NCBI GenBank assembly: GCA_021295655.1
Contig: JAGWBX010000001.1
Coordinates: forward strand, 16,559 to 80,558
Reading direction: 5' to 3'
From: Candidatus Latescibacterota bacterium
GTDB taxonomy: Bacteria; Latescibacterota; UBA2968; GCA-2709665
DNA: 64,000 nt
The translations under genes were made by a program, and so were the position numbers. How positions within the stretch are numbered: the stretch's first letter is position 1; each line of letters begins with the position of its first letter. The notes below the pieces were generated by a model. That model did not search any database, was not told the origin of the DNA, and worked only from the letters and a program-made list of their open reading frames with translations. Of the stretch, positions 36,501-43,834 are shown one piece after another.

Positions 36501-36952
36501 TACGTCAGGTAGGGCCGGATCGTAAACGGCGCACCCGTAATGCTGATTTTTGCCGCCTGCACGCCCAGACTGAGTACCAGCACAATCAGGCTCAGCGTTA
36601 TCAGGGCGCCCAGTACCCCCAGATACTTGCCCATGACCAGTTCGGCGGTAGACAGCGGCCGGGCTGCGACCACCTCGCAGATTCCGGCGCGCTCATCCGC
36701 GGCCCGGAAATCTCCCACGATAAACGCGATGACCACGGTCTGAAGCAGACTGTAGACAAAAAAAGGCATATAGGCGCCGATTCCGCTGACAGACTCGAAC
36801 TCAACGCCTCTGGATTCCGCGATCGCCAGGCCGATGCCCAGAACAAGGGGGATGAGCACGCCGATACCGCCCAGGATGCGAAACCGGATCGTACGCATCA
36901 GCATTTTTCGCTCATATCCGGCGACAGACAAAATGGTGAAGACCGTATTCAT
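33554..36952 (-). CDS. ABC-2 permease fused to an inactive M1-peptidase-like domain and a golvesin-like domain
   Basis: A 1132-residue protein. Residues 1-~290 hold about eight membrane helices of an ABC-2 permease (AADERAGICEVVAARPLSTAE is the cytoplasmic loop). Residues ~295-800 follow the M1 aminopeptidase plan: a beta-domain (YSLDLELA, VFSLNPGLKL, WYPSPGVDYG) then the catalytic-type domain. The GAMEN position reads AGGLAQPG, the HExxH position reads LVSAVLRTFL, and the third ligand region reads LLKRGMPVYI, so no zinc site is visible. Residues ~960-1095 look like a golvesin/Xly carbohydrate-binding-like domain. The last ~30 residues are Gly/Arg-rich and disordered. ATG 36952 overlaps the stop of the ATPase gene (ATGA). 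Active permease-M1 fusions are known in Bacteroidota; this one appears to be a binding, not cutting, version. Confidence 0.8.
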   Translation of the reverse strand: MNTVFTILSVAGYERKMLMRTIRFRILGGIGVLIPLVLGIGLAIAESRGVEFESVSGIGAYMPFFVYSLLQTVVIAFIVGDFRAADERAGICEVVAARPLSTAELVMGKYLGVLGALITLSLIVLVLSLGVQAAKISITGAPFTIRPYLTYLLLLNLPGLIYMSALTFFLGAVLRRQAAVTVLTIAYVLIVLLFLGRRYGGVYDFGAFFAPVFYSDMLGLGDIKSVVEIRVFYTMLALFFFGLSIDRYPRLPQSRSWRRFGRCLTAGGFVAALGLFLYIESRDASDLSYRTAQLEVHERYAEQPTVAVTHYSLDLELAAASTPLRSRAVLSVSNPHSVPLDTLVFSLNPGLKLRSVNAQDGDAPAVNWRREYGVVRVARTLQPDSMATLEFVYAGSIDLSGFDLRRHPDAKRLQKRRAGPGRKGDLTAWIRGNSVFLPPRSRWYPSPGVDYGHEDGRPLSFATADLDISLPAGLEVITQGVPVSRKPDGGREVHTWEVKRPVPVLSLNAGVYNVYQAEIHHIQCAVYVHPAHARQVTFFEDARDDALETLGEILDSVEQETGLAYPYERLSVVEVPFQVQWYYDGWEEAGGLAQPGVLMLEEDVLMRLNLQRRLKWMQRRQRRNDDPARIKRDLLVSAVLRTFLARESSQSGIYRSPVAQLWSFNKGFEGQHHSLLKRGMPVYIQQHLESSLQQSFYSRRGRFRGRFRRNRGVQSVSWDTITSKMRERSFAELDPNDDAELYRAVVDAKGASMFGMMQAVVGDETFRDVVSGFEEANQHAAVDFGSFERAAVGDSSRRTERPNLHRLVSDWLHGTQVPGYTLTRAKAYKVDDGWGMMTYQVIVRIRNGEPGRGFVQIRAMGTEDEAVKGVEIEGGQEVEVGLILWERPSRISVEPFFARNRRVLMAPLRIPEQPMDGSATTYVREVAPDETGLTEIIVDNDDEGFEMPVRRVRRYLRPQLKGDNWQERQLPFSFGRYENNFRWKKPGDGAQPAVWTARLPHGGDYDVYYYFVHPRFSRRLRVAREFSLAVCHGGEVDTLAIEADKLKGGWNVLGRYRFEEGELARVELSDRADGRLYADAVRWRYVDPDHPEEVYEEDLPSWNFGRRGRGGDRSGQGGGSRGGGGQWRGRSR

Positions 36953-37854
36953 GACCCTTGCTCCCCAGCGTCCCTTTCCGGAAGCTCCATACCCATAAAA
37001 TACACGTACGCGTCTTCGAGATTCGGCGAAACAGGTTCAGCGTTGTCCGGCGGCTGGCCATCGCCCACGAACCGGAGATCCATCCGGCCGCCGTCCACGG
37101 CGACCGTCACAACCAGAAACTGTCGGGATATCGCTTCGAACCCGGCGTCGTCCGTCTGTACGCGCCAGGTCTTGCCATTGGCACGATCAACCAGTGCCTC
37201 AGGCGGTCCCCTGTAAACGATCCGTCCTGCATTCAGCACAGCCAGATCATCGCAGGTACTCGAAATATCCCCCACGATATGGGTGGAAATCAGGATCGCC
37301 CGGTCTCGACTCAATCGCGCGAGGATCCCCCTGAAGCGTATGCGCTCTTCCGGATCCAGTCCCACGGTGGGCTCGTCCACAACAAGGATTTCCGGATCGC
37401 CGACAATGGCCTGGGCAATCCCGAGGCGCCGCATCATTCCACCTGAAAACGTGCCGGTCCGGCGGTCGCGCGCGTCGTAAAGCCCCACGTTCTCAAGCGC
37501 ACCGCGCACTCGCGTCCTTCTGCCGTTCCGTCGCCGCCCGGCCGCCAGCCGGTCCATATAGTCCAGAAACTCCCACGCCGTCAGTTGCGGATACGAGCCG
37601 AAGTGTTGGGGAAGATAACCCAGACTGCCACGCACTTCGGAGCGGTTCGTCTGCAGATCCCACGCACCCACGCTCACCCGGCCGGAGGTGGGCGCCATCT
37701 GAGTGGAAAGAATCTTGATGAGCGTGGTCTTTCCCGCGCCGTTCGGTCCAAGCAGCCCGAACGTCCCCTGTCCGATCTCCAGGTCCACGTTGTCCAGTGC
37801 GGGTACGGTTCCCTTCGGATAGATTTTCGTTAAGCCTGTCGCAACGATTCGCAT
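36949..37854 (-). CDS. ABC transporter ATP-binding protein
   Basis: A 301-residue ATPase with a continuous nucleotide-binding domain: RIVATGLTKIYPKGTVPALD, Walker A GPNGAGKTT, Q-loop YLPQHFGSYP, signature FSGGMMRRLG, Walker B LVVDEPTVGLDP and H-loop STHIVGD. It is a clear paralogue of the ATPase half of the RND fusion: both have FGLLGPNGAGKTT, PQHFG and THIV in the same spacing. ATG 37854 matches the normal family start; an in-frame ATG at 37899 would add 15 residues. It is coupled by ATGA overlap to the permease/M1 gene, its evident partner, and is first in the locus. Confidence 0.92.
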   Translation of the reverse strand: MRIVATGLTKIYPKGTVPALDNVDLEIGQGTFGLLGPNGAGKTTLIKILSTQMAPTSGRVSVGAWDLQTNRSEVRGSLGYLPQHFGSYPQLTAWEFLDYMDRLAAGRRRNGRRTRVRGALENVGLYDARDRRTGTFSGGMMRRLGIAQAIVGDPEILVVDEPTVGLDPEERIRFRGILARLSRDRAILISTHIVGDISSTCDDLAVLNAGRIVYRGPPEALVDRANGKTWRVQTDDAGFEAISRQFLVVTVAVDGGRMDLRFVGDGQPPDNAEPVSPNLEDAYVYFMGMELPERDAGEQGS

Positions 37855-37963
37855 TTTCAGCCCTTTTGCCGGTGCCGAGGAAATCCGTACCCTGTTCATT
37901 AGACCGTTCAGCGGTGAGGATCGTTCCGGAAGGAGTCGCGGGAAATGTGTGTAGAACGGCCCT

Positions 37964-39226
37964 TTACGGCAGGTGCAGGCACGGGTTTTCCGGTCCCGCT
38001 GTTGTGGCGGGACCCACGCGCCTGAAGGCTGTCAACTCCACCTTGATATGGCGCGCATCCAGTTCGGGCATTGCGGGACACGGCAACACGTGCACCGAAT
38101 CCATCGGCACCGCCTGAGAGACAATTTCCGGAAAGGCCGCGGCGGTTTCCGGCCAACTCACATAGGCAAATGTCAGACAGACGTCTTTCCGTGAAAGCGA
38201 CAGCCGTTCGAAGACGGTTGCCAACTGCGCCGTAACGTGCTCCGCCTCCCGTTGCGGTTCCGCATCCGGGGGCGCGCGCAGTTCGCCCACCTGGATCAGC
38301 TCCCAGTTTCGGGCGCGGCTGCGGCGAATCCGGAGGGCGCCTTCGTCCGGGAGTCCGGCGGGAAGTTGCGTTTCCGCGTGTCGCACCTCCTCATCGTTGT
38401 CGGACATGACGCCCATGACCTGTATTTCCGCATAGAGGCTGGGCGGATCGCCGAAACGCCGGCTGTCCGACATCATCACGACAGGTCGCGGATGGCCTGC
38501 CCAGCGGCGTTCGATTTCTGCACGGATGAGGCGCGCGATCTTCGTGCAATGGGCGAAGGGCCGGAGACGGACGACGTCGGCAAGCGAACCGCCTCCCTCC
38601 TGAAATACGTCCTGGATGAGGTCAAACACGTGGCAGATCTGACGTTCGGGCTGTCCTTCGAACAGCGGATTTATCCCTTCGTCCCACGCGACAACGCCCG
38701 ACAGATGGATCTGCCGGCCTCCCCCGAACCTTGTGACAACGGCGGGGGCAAGCGCCATAAACTCGGTATCGTACAGCGATTCCGGCCGCCACACGGCCTG
38801 GTGGAACGTCGCGCGGGCTTTCGGCACATAACCCACCGCCTGAATGCAGGTGGAAAGGCTGGTCCTCGAATGCGCCCAGCCCAGTGTTGTAATCGCGGCG
38901 CGGTACCCACGGCGGAACCGGTTCCGCCGTTCATTGCGCATATGGGTGCCGTCGTACCGCTTATTGTGCAGTACCGTCCACTCGACAAAGGAATCGAAAC
39001 CCCCGCCGATACCGGCGGCGACCTCGGTCATTGTGTCGCACAGCGCCACATTCTGGGATTCGGACCATTCGTCGCGCAATGCCTCGCTGGCTGCCTCGGA
39101 CCATGTTGCGCCCTGGATGCCGCGGGCAGGCAGATGCGCGCCCAGTTGGTTGAGATCGATACGCACGGCGTCGCCCCAATCCGTTTGCCGGATACGCATT
39201 TGGCGACGAACGTCCGGTTGTGACAT
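37964..39226 (-). CDS. RidA/YjgF-like protein with two family domains
   Basis: RidA proteins hydrolyse reactive enamines and imines released by PLP or flavin enzymes. This 420-residue protein appears to contain two copies of the fold: an N-terminal one (~90-250, including GWAHSRTSLSTCIQAVGYVPKA-like and IHLSGVVAWDEG) and a C-terminal one (~230-410, GGSLADVVRLRPFAHCTK and YAEIQVMGVMS). It is far longer than the ~130-residue classic RidA, and I cannot confirm the catalytic arginine. ATG 39226 has CGGAGA upstream. It is the last gene of the catabolic block and would suit the FAD oxidoreductase next to it, which should release imines. Confidence 0.65.
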   Translation of the reverse strand: MSQPDVRRQMRIRQTDWGDAVRIDLNQLGAHLPARGIQGATWSEAASEALRDEWSESQNVALCDTMTEVAAGIGGGFDSFVEWTVLHNKRYDGTHMRNERRNRFRRGYRAAITTLGWAHSRTSLSTCIQAVGYVPKARATFHQAVWRPESLYDTEFMALAPAVVTRFGGGRQIHLSGVVAWDEGINPLFEGQPERQICHVFDLIQDVFQEGGGSLADVVRLRPFAHCTKIARLIRAEIERRWAGHPRPVVMMSDSRRFGDPPSLYAEIQVMGVMSDNDEEVRHAETQLPAGLPDEGALRIRRSRARNWELIQVGELRAPPDAEPQREAEHVTAQLATVFERLSLSRKDVCLTFAYVSWPETAAAFPEIVSQAVPMDSVHVLPCPAMPELDARHIKVELTAFRRVGPATTAGPENPCLHLP

Positions 39227-39406
39227 CGGTGAATTCTCCGTTTGCCATGCTGAAGCCGCGCCGGGCATGCCACGCTGCCGCCGTGAGATGCAGGAACCGG
39301 AATTCAGCAAAGTTCTCTCCGCCGGCAAGCCGCCCGCCCGGATTGACCGGTCAGCACCAGGGTGCGCAGCCGGAAGTGATCCTGACCGGACGGATCCGCT
39401 GACATC

Positions 39407-40744
39407 TCAACTCCACGGGAACGGACTGTTGGATACCGGATGGAGCCTTCCGTCGGCGTAACGGGAAAAGCGGAACGGCTCCAGCAGACGCGAGGATGCG
39501 CCCAGGAGTTCCTCCGCCACCAGCCTGCCCACGCCGATCATCTTGTACCCGTGATTGGAATCCGCAATGATGTAACAGTTCTGATGAAACCGGTCGAACA
39601 CCGGAAAACTGTCGGGTGTAAACGCGCCAATGCCGCCGGATGGCTCTTTTTTGAAGCGTGAGGATTTTCCTTCAAAACGTCTGTGGCAGAATGCCAGCGC
39701 TGAACACCACTGATGAGCGAAATGGTCGCCGACGATGAAATCGGGGGATTCCGGTCCATACGGATCCACTGCCACCTCGTCCGGCGGTCGTTCCACCCTG
39801 TAGGGCATGGCGCCCCCCTGTACACCCCCGAAGTGGAAATCGGGCTTGTAATATATGCCCCACAGTCGGTCGGTAATCAGCGAACCGTCTACGTCCGAAT
39901 ACAGCGGCGCGTCCGTGTCGAGATGAATAACAGGGGGCATCCTGCCGTCGTTGGTCTTCAGAAAGTGGGGGTCGACGCCCAGCGTTCCTTCCTGCAGACA
40001 CCAGTAACGCCACATCGGGATATCGTGGTGCATTTCCCCGTCAGAACCCTTAATGCTCACCGACGCGGGCAGATCCAGCATATCCCAGAGCAGTTTCGCC
40101 CACGGCCCCACGGCAACAACGACCTCGTCTGTCCGGATCCTGCCGCGATCCGTTTCCACCGCCGAGACAGCCCCTCCATCGAACCGGAATCCGTTTACCG
40201 CGACACCTTCCAGAATCCTGACGCCCTCGCTTCGGGCCTTGTCGGCCAGGCCCGACATCGACGCACGATTGTTGGCGTACCCCCCTCTCTTTTCGTGAAG
40301 AACGGACGTTATTCCCTTCGCCTGCCAGTCGTGAAACAGACGCCGCATATATTTCAGACAGTCTGCGTCGCCTTCTATGAACTCCGATTCGTACCCGATC
40401 TCGCGCTGCTGTTGTGCGATGCCGGCGACGTTCTCGTGCATGGACTCGGGACTGATCTGCATGTACCCGACCGGATGGTAGCTGAATGCATCGTGATCAG
40501 TCTCCCATATATCGACGCTGTGCGCCATCAGTTCGCGCATGGCCGGTTGGAAGTAGTTGTTGCGGATGACACCGCAGGCGATGCCGGAAGCGCCCGCAGC
40601 CACTCCCCCTTTGTCCACGATCAGCACTTCAGACCCGGTTACCCTGCGCCGCTTCTTCAACGCACGCGCAAGATGATAGCCCGTACTGAGACCGTGGACC
40701 CCGGCGCCGATAATCAGATATGTTGTGTGTTCGGGTATGCGCAT
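39407..40744 (-). CDS. FAD-dependent oxidoreductase, sarcosine/dimethylglycine oxidase-like
   Basis: A 445-residue DAO-family flavoprotein. The N-terminal Rossmann motif is YLIIGAGVHGLSTGYHLA, then VDKGGVAAGASGIACGVIRNNYF, the usual site region after the FAD motif, and the C-terminal substrate/FAD closure GAFTPDSFPVFDRFHQNCYIIADSNHGYKMIGVG. The closest plan is that of enzymes that oxidise N-methylated amines to imines or formaldehyde. ATG 40744 follows GGGAGG directly; the frame is open to 40816 but without a site. It sits between the ThDP enzyme and the RidA-like gene. Confidence 0.82.
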   Translation of the reverse strand: MRIPEHTTYLIIGAGVHGLSTGYHLARALKKRRRVTGSEVLIVDKGGVAAGASGIACGVIRNNYFQPAMRELMAHSVDIWETDHDAFSYHPVGYMQISPESMHENVAGIAQQQREIGYESEFIEGDADCLKYMRRLFHDWQAKGITSVLHEKRGGYANNRASMSGLADKARSEGVRILEGVAVNGFRFDGGAVSAVETDRGRIRTDEVVVAVGPWAKLLWDMLDLPASVSIKGSDGEMHHDIPMWRYWCLQEGTLGVDPHFLKTNDGRMPPVIHLDTDAPLYSDVDGSLITDRLWGIYYKPDFHFGGVQGGAMPYRVERPPDEVAVDPYGPESPDFIVGDHFAHQWCSALAFCHRRFEGKSSRFKKEPSGGIGAFTPDSFPVFDRFHQNCYIIADSNHGYKMIGVGRLVAEELLGASSRLLEPFRFSRYADGRLHPVSNSPFPWS

Positions 40745-40976
40745 GGATGCCTCCCGTTCACTTTTCCGGTGTCCGGGCGCCGTCAACCCCAATTCGAAAA
40801 AACAGCAACCCGGCAATGCGACGAAAACCCCTGGAACGGTGCGTAACGGTCGTCAAAAAGGACATGCTTTCAGTTCACGTCCAGTGACCTGGTGTATCCT
40901 GCGAATCAGAAGTTAATTCGCCTTTGTCTACTTGCATATATTCGGTTTTACTACTCCGAAGAATTACGATTCAAGG

Positions 40977-42578
40977 TTAATATTCCATCCCGGTGTACAA
41001 TTCCTCGTCCACCCGGGCAGCGACGACCGTCAACTCCGGATTTGCCAGCCAGGCCTCTCCGGCCCGCCGGATTTCCTCAAGGGTGGTTACGGTCACCCCT
41101 TTTGCGCCAAAACCGTCAGCGACCCGCTCCCAATCCACCGGCTGGAATTCAACGCCCCGGTTAGGGAGGTTTCGCAGGGCCTGAGCGACCTTGACAATTG
41201 CCAGGGACCGGTCGCACATCACCACCAGAAACGGACGCAAACCCAGCCTGCACGCGGTTTCCAGTTCCTGGACCATCATTGCGAAACCGGCGTCGCCGAA
41301 CACGCCCGCCACCGGTCGGCCCGGCTGTACGAGCGATGCCGCCAGCGCCGACGGCAGACCGTAGCCCATCGCGGAAAGGCCGTTTGACGTGAGGAACGTC
41401 GCCGGCGAGCGCGCCCGCCAGACCTGCGAAACCAACATCTTGTGCGCGCCGACGTCGACGGAAAGAATGGTTTCGCCGGGCAGCGTTTCGTGTAATTCCC
41501 GTATCAGATGAAACGGGGAAAGACCATTTGCGCCGGCATCCGTGTCGGGACAGATCGCATCCGTGACGGCATGTCTTGCGCTGCGGATTTCGGCGGCCGT
41601 CCAGAGCGCGCTCCTCCTGTAACCCTTCAACAGGCGTTCCAGCAGAAACGTGACGTCGCCCACACACTCGGCAGCCGGCCTGAAATCGCCATAGGCTATC
41701 GAGCAGTTGGCCAGGGAGTAGACCGGCTGGCGAAGATGCCAGTCCTGCGAGGACTCCACCGGATCGAAACCCACGCCCAGAAGACAATCGCTTTGCCCGA
41801 TCAGGTCCACGAGTACGGCGTCTCCCGCAGCCGACGCCACCGTGCCCAGATAGCCTGGACCGAACTCATCGGGAATACCCTTCGCCTGCGGCAGTACGAC
41901 GTAGGGAATCTGCGACTCTGAAAAAAACCGGCGCACAGCAGCGGAATCCCGGGTGGCGTCCAAAGCGATTCCCACAATGCCGACGGGACGTTCAGCCCTG
42001 TTCAGCGCCGCTTTTATCCCGTGGAGACCCGCCATGCCCGCGCGAGTCAGGTCCGGCGTCGACGCGCCCGGTCCGGGCGCCGCGCCGGCCACGGCAACGT
42101 CATTCGGTAACGAGAGGTAGACCGGCCCGGCCGGCGCCGAGGCTGAAACCTTCAAGGCGGACCGTATTGTCGCCTTGACGCCTGTTTTCTCCAGGACGAC
42201 CGACCATTTGCAGACGGGCTTGAACAATTCATTGAGAGGCAGATTCTGCTTCTGGCTCACCCCGGACCGGGATACCGGGCTAAGCGCGGAAATGGCCACG
42301 ATCGGGTCCCTGTCGAGGTACGCGGCGCCAACGCCAAGCACAAGATTGCACGCGCCCGGGCCCAGCGTTGCGAGGCAAACGCCAGGCGTCTGCGTGAGGC
42401 GCCCGACTGCGCTGGCCATAAAGGCGGCGGCAGCCTCGTGACCGGTCAGTACGAATCGGATTCCGGTCATCTCCAGCGCGTCGATCAGGTCCACAACCTC
42501 GCCGCCAGGGTGGCCGAATACGTACCGTACCCCACCTTCGTACAGGGCTTCCGCGATAGCGGCCGCACAGGATCGCAT
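40977..42578 (-). CDS. Thiamine diphosphate enzyme, acetolactate synthase-like
   Basis: A 533-residue ThDP enzyme of the acetolactate synthase/oxoacid decarboxylase superfamily. The N-terminal PYR domain has FGHPGGEVVDLIDAL and the cofactor-activating glutamate in TGHEAAAAFMASA. The central domain follows, then the C-terminal PP domain with SNGLSAMGYGLPSALAAS. The metal-binding motif normally written GDG...NN reads GDAG (428-431) and CDRS (455-458), so the second ligand is changed and substrate or cofactor use may differ. Real acetolactate synthase is unlikely: no ilvN or ilvC is nearby and the genes around are amine and methyl catabolism. The substrate is unknown. Confidence 0.8.
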   Translation of the reverse strand: MRSCAAAIAEALYEGGVRYVFGHPGGEVVDLIDALEMTGIRFVLTGHEAAAAFMASAVGRLTQTPGVCLATLGPGACNLVLGVGAAYLDRDPIVAISALSPVSRSGVSQKQNLPLNELFKPVCKWSVVLEKTGVKATIRSALKVSASAPAGPVYLSLPNDVAVAGAAPGPGASTPDLTRAGMAGLHGIKAALNRAERPVGIVGIALDATRDSAAVRRFFSESQIPYVVLPQAKGIPDEFGPGYLGTVASAAGDAVLVDLIGQSDCLLGVGFDPVESSQDWHLRQPVYSLANCSIAYGDFRPAAECVGDVTFLLERLLKGYRRSALWTAAEIRSARHAVTDAICPDTDAGANGLSPFHLIRELHETLPGETILSVDVGAHKMLVSQVWRARSPATFLTSNGLSAMGYGLPSALAASLVQPGRPVAGVFGDAGFAMMVQELETACRLGLRPFLVVMCDRSLAIVKVAQALRNLPNRGVEFQPVDWERVADGFGAKGVTVTTLEEIRRAGEAWLANPELTVVAARVDEELYTGMEY

Positions 42579-42735
42579 GGACTTGAGGGCTCCCGGTCGA
42601 TTTCAGAATCACGCAGTTTTAGGCCCTGACCGGCAAGCCCGTCGGAAGTGCCGGCCCACTCGCAGACGCCCTCCCGGGTACGCTGCGGCGTCCGAAATAC
42701 CCCGCCATTCCGGGCAAAACCGGCCGCCGGGCTAC

Positions 42736-43830
42736 TCATAGCCTATCGACGAACTCCTGATTATGACGCCTGAGCCTGGCATCGCTGCCCAGCGCATAGT
42801 GCCTGGACATATCCGGGGAGTACCTGCTTGCCGGCGGGCGCCGTCCCAACGCTTCCGCGATTGACCTGACGTGATGTGGCCCGGCCCCGCAGCAGACGCC
42901 GATGTACCGGACCCCCATTTCGAACACTGTGCGCGCAAATGCAGCCATCTCATACCTGTGACACGTAAAGGGATCCAGCGCCGTGGGAAACGAACGTCCC
43001 TCCGGCGGGGCATGAAAGCCGGTTTCCTCCAGCGACTGAAACGTCGGTTGCTCATCCGTCGTGCGATACGGTACGGGCAGTGCCGCCACGTGGCACGACA
43101 CCGAACACCGTATGCGTTCAACGTCGGGCAGCATGGTCCGCGGTCCCCTGGTGCAATTCACCCCCACGACGTCAACGCCTGCCTGTTCAAGGCGTTTTGC
43201 GGCCTCATCCAGCAGGACGCCATCCCTCAACCCTTCCTCGCGATGGTGCGCAAAGGTTACGACAGCCGGCATGCCGGCGCGTCTGATGGACGCCAGCGCC
43301 AGCGCCGCCTCGCCAAAAAAGGAGAATGTCTCCGCGATCATGAAGTCGACGCCTGCCTCGGCAGCCCATGCCACCTGTTCGTCGAACATCGCCGCAACCT
43401 GCGCATCCGTTTCGCGATCGGCCGGGTCCCACACGTTTGTATTGCAAATGTTGCCAGCCACCAGCGGGCGTTCTCCATCCACTGAGGAGGCCACCGATTG
43501 TGCAATCGACAACGCGTTTTTCTGCAGGGGTTCCAGAAGGTGTTCCCTGCCGATGATGCGCAACTTTTCGCGGTGCCCGTAATAGGTAAATGCTTCGATC
43601 ACGTCGGTGCCCGCACGCCAGAATTCGCGATGCAGCCCGGCCACGACGTCGGGATGCTCGAGAACGACCTCCGGGACGAATGGCCCCGCCTGCAGATATC
43701 CCCGGCGCTCCAGTTCGAACAGGTACCCCTCGGCGCATATTACCGCGTCTTCGTCAAGCCGTTGCAACAGGCCCCGGGGGTTTTTCGACGCACTTGCGTT
43801 CATCAGGACGGGTCCTTCGGTTTTCCTCAT
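42736..43830 (-). CDS. Betaine-homocysteine S-methyltransferase-like protein
   Basis: Zinc-dependent methyltransferase of the homocysteine S-methyltransferase family, 364 residues. The three zinc-ligand cysteines are all present: VGVNCTRGP (Cys226) and GVCCGAG (Cys313 and Cys314). The barrel also shows EAFTYYGHREKLRIIG and IAETFSF, the BHMT-type pattern. Methyl donors in the family are glycine betaine, dimethylsulfoniopropionate or S-methylmethionine; which applies cannot be read here. ATG 43830 lies only 4 bp after the dimethylformamidase-like gene, so they are probably co-translated. ATG 43803 is an alternative start. Confidence 0.85.
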   Translation of the reverse strand: MRKTEGPVLMNASASKNPRGLLQRLDEDAVICAEGYLFELERRGYLQAGPFVPEVVLEHPDVVAGLHREFWRAGTDVIEAFTYYGHREKLRIIGREHLLEPLQKNALSIAQSVASSVDGERPLVAGNICNTNVWDPADRETDAQVAAMFDEQVAWAAEAGVDFMIAETFSFFGEAALALASIRRAGMPAVVTFAHHREEGLRDGVLLDEAAKRLEQAGVDVVGVNCTRGPRTMLPDVERIRCSVSCHVAALPVPYRTTDEQPTFQSLEETGFHAPPEGRSFPTALDPFTCHRYEMAAFARTVFEMGVRYIGVCCGAGPHHVRSIAEALGRRPPASRYSPDMSRHYALGSDARLRRHNQEFVDRL

Positions 43831-43834
43831 CTGT

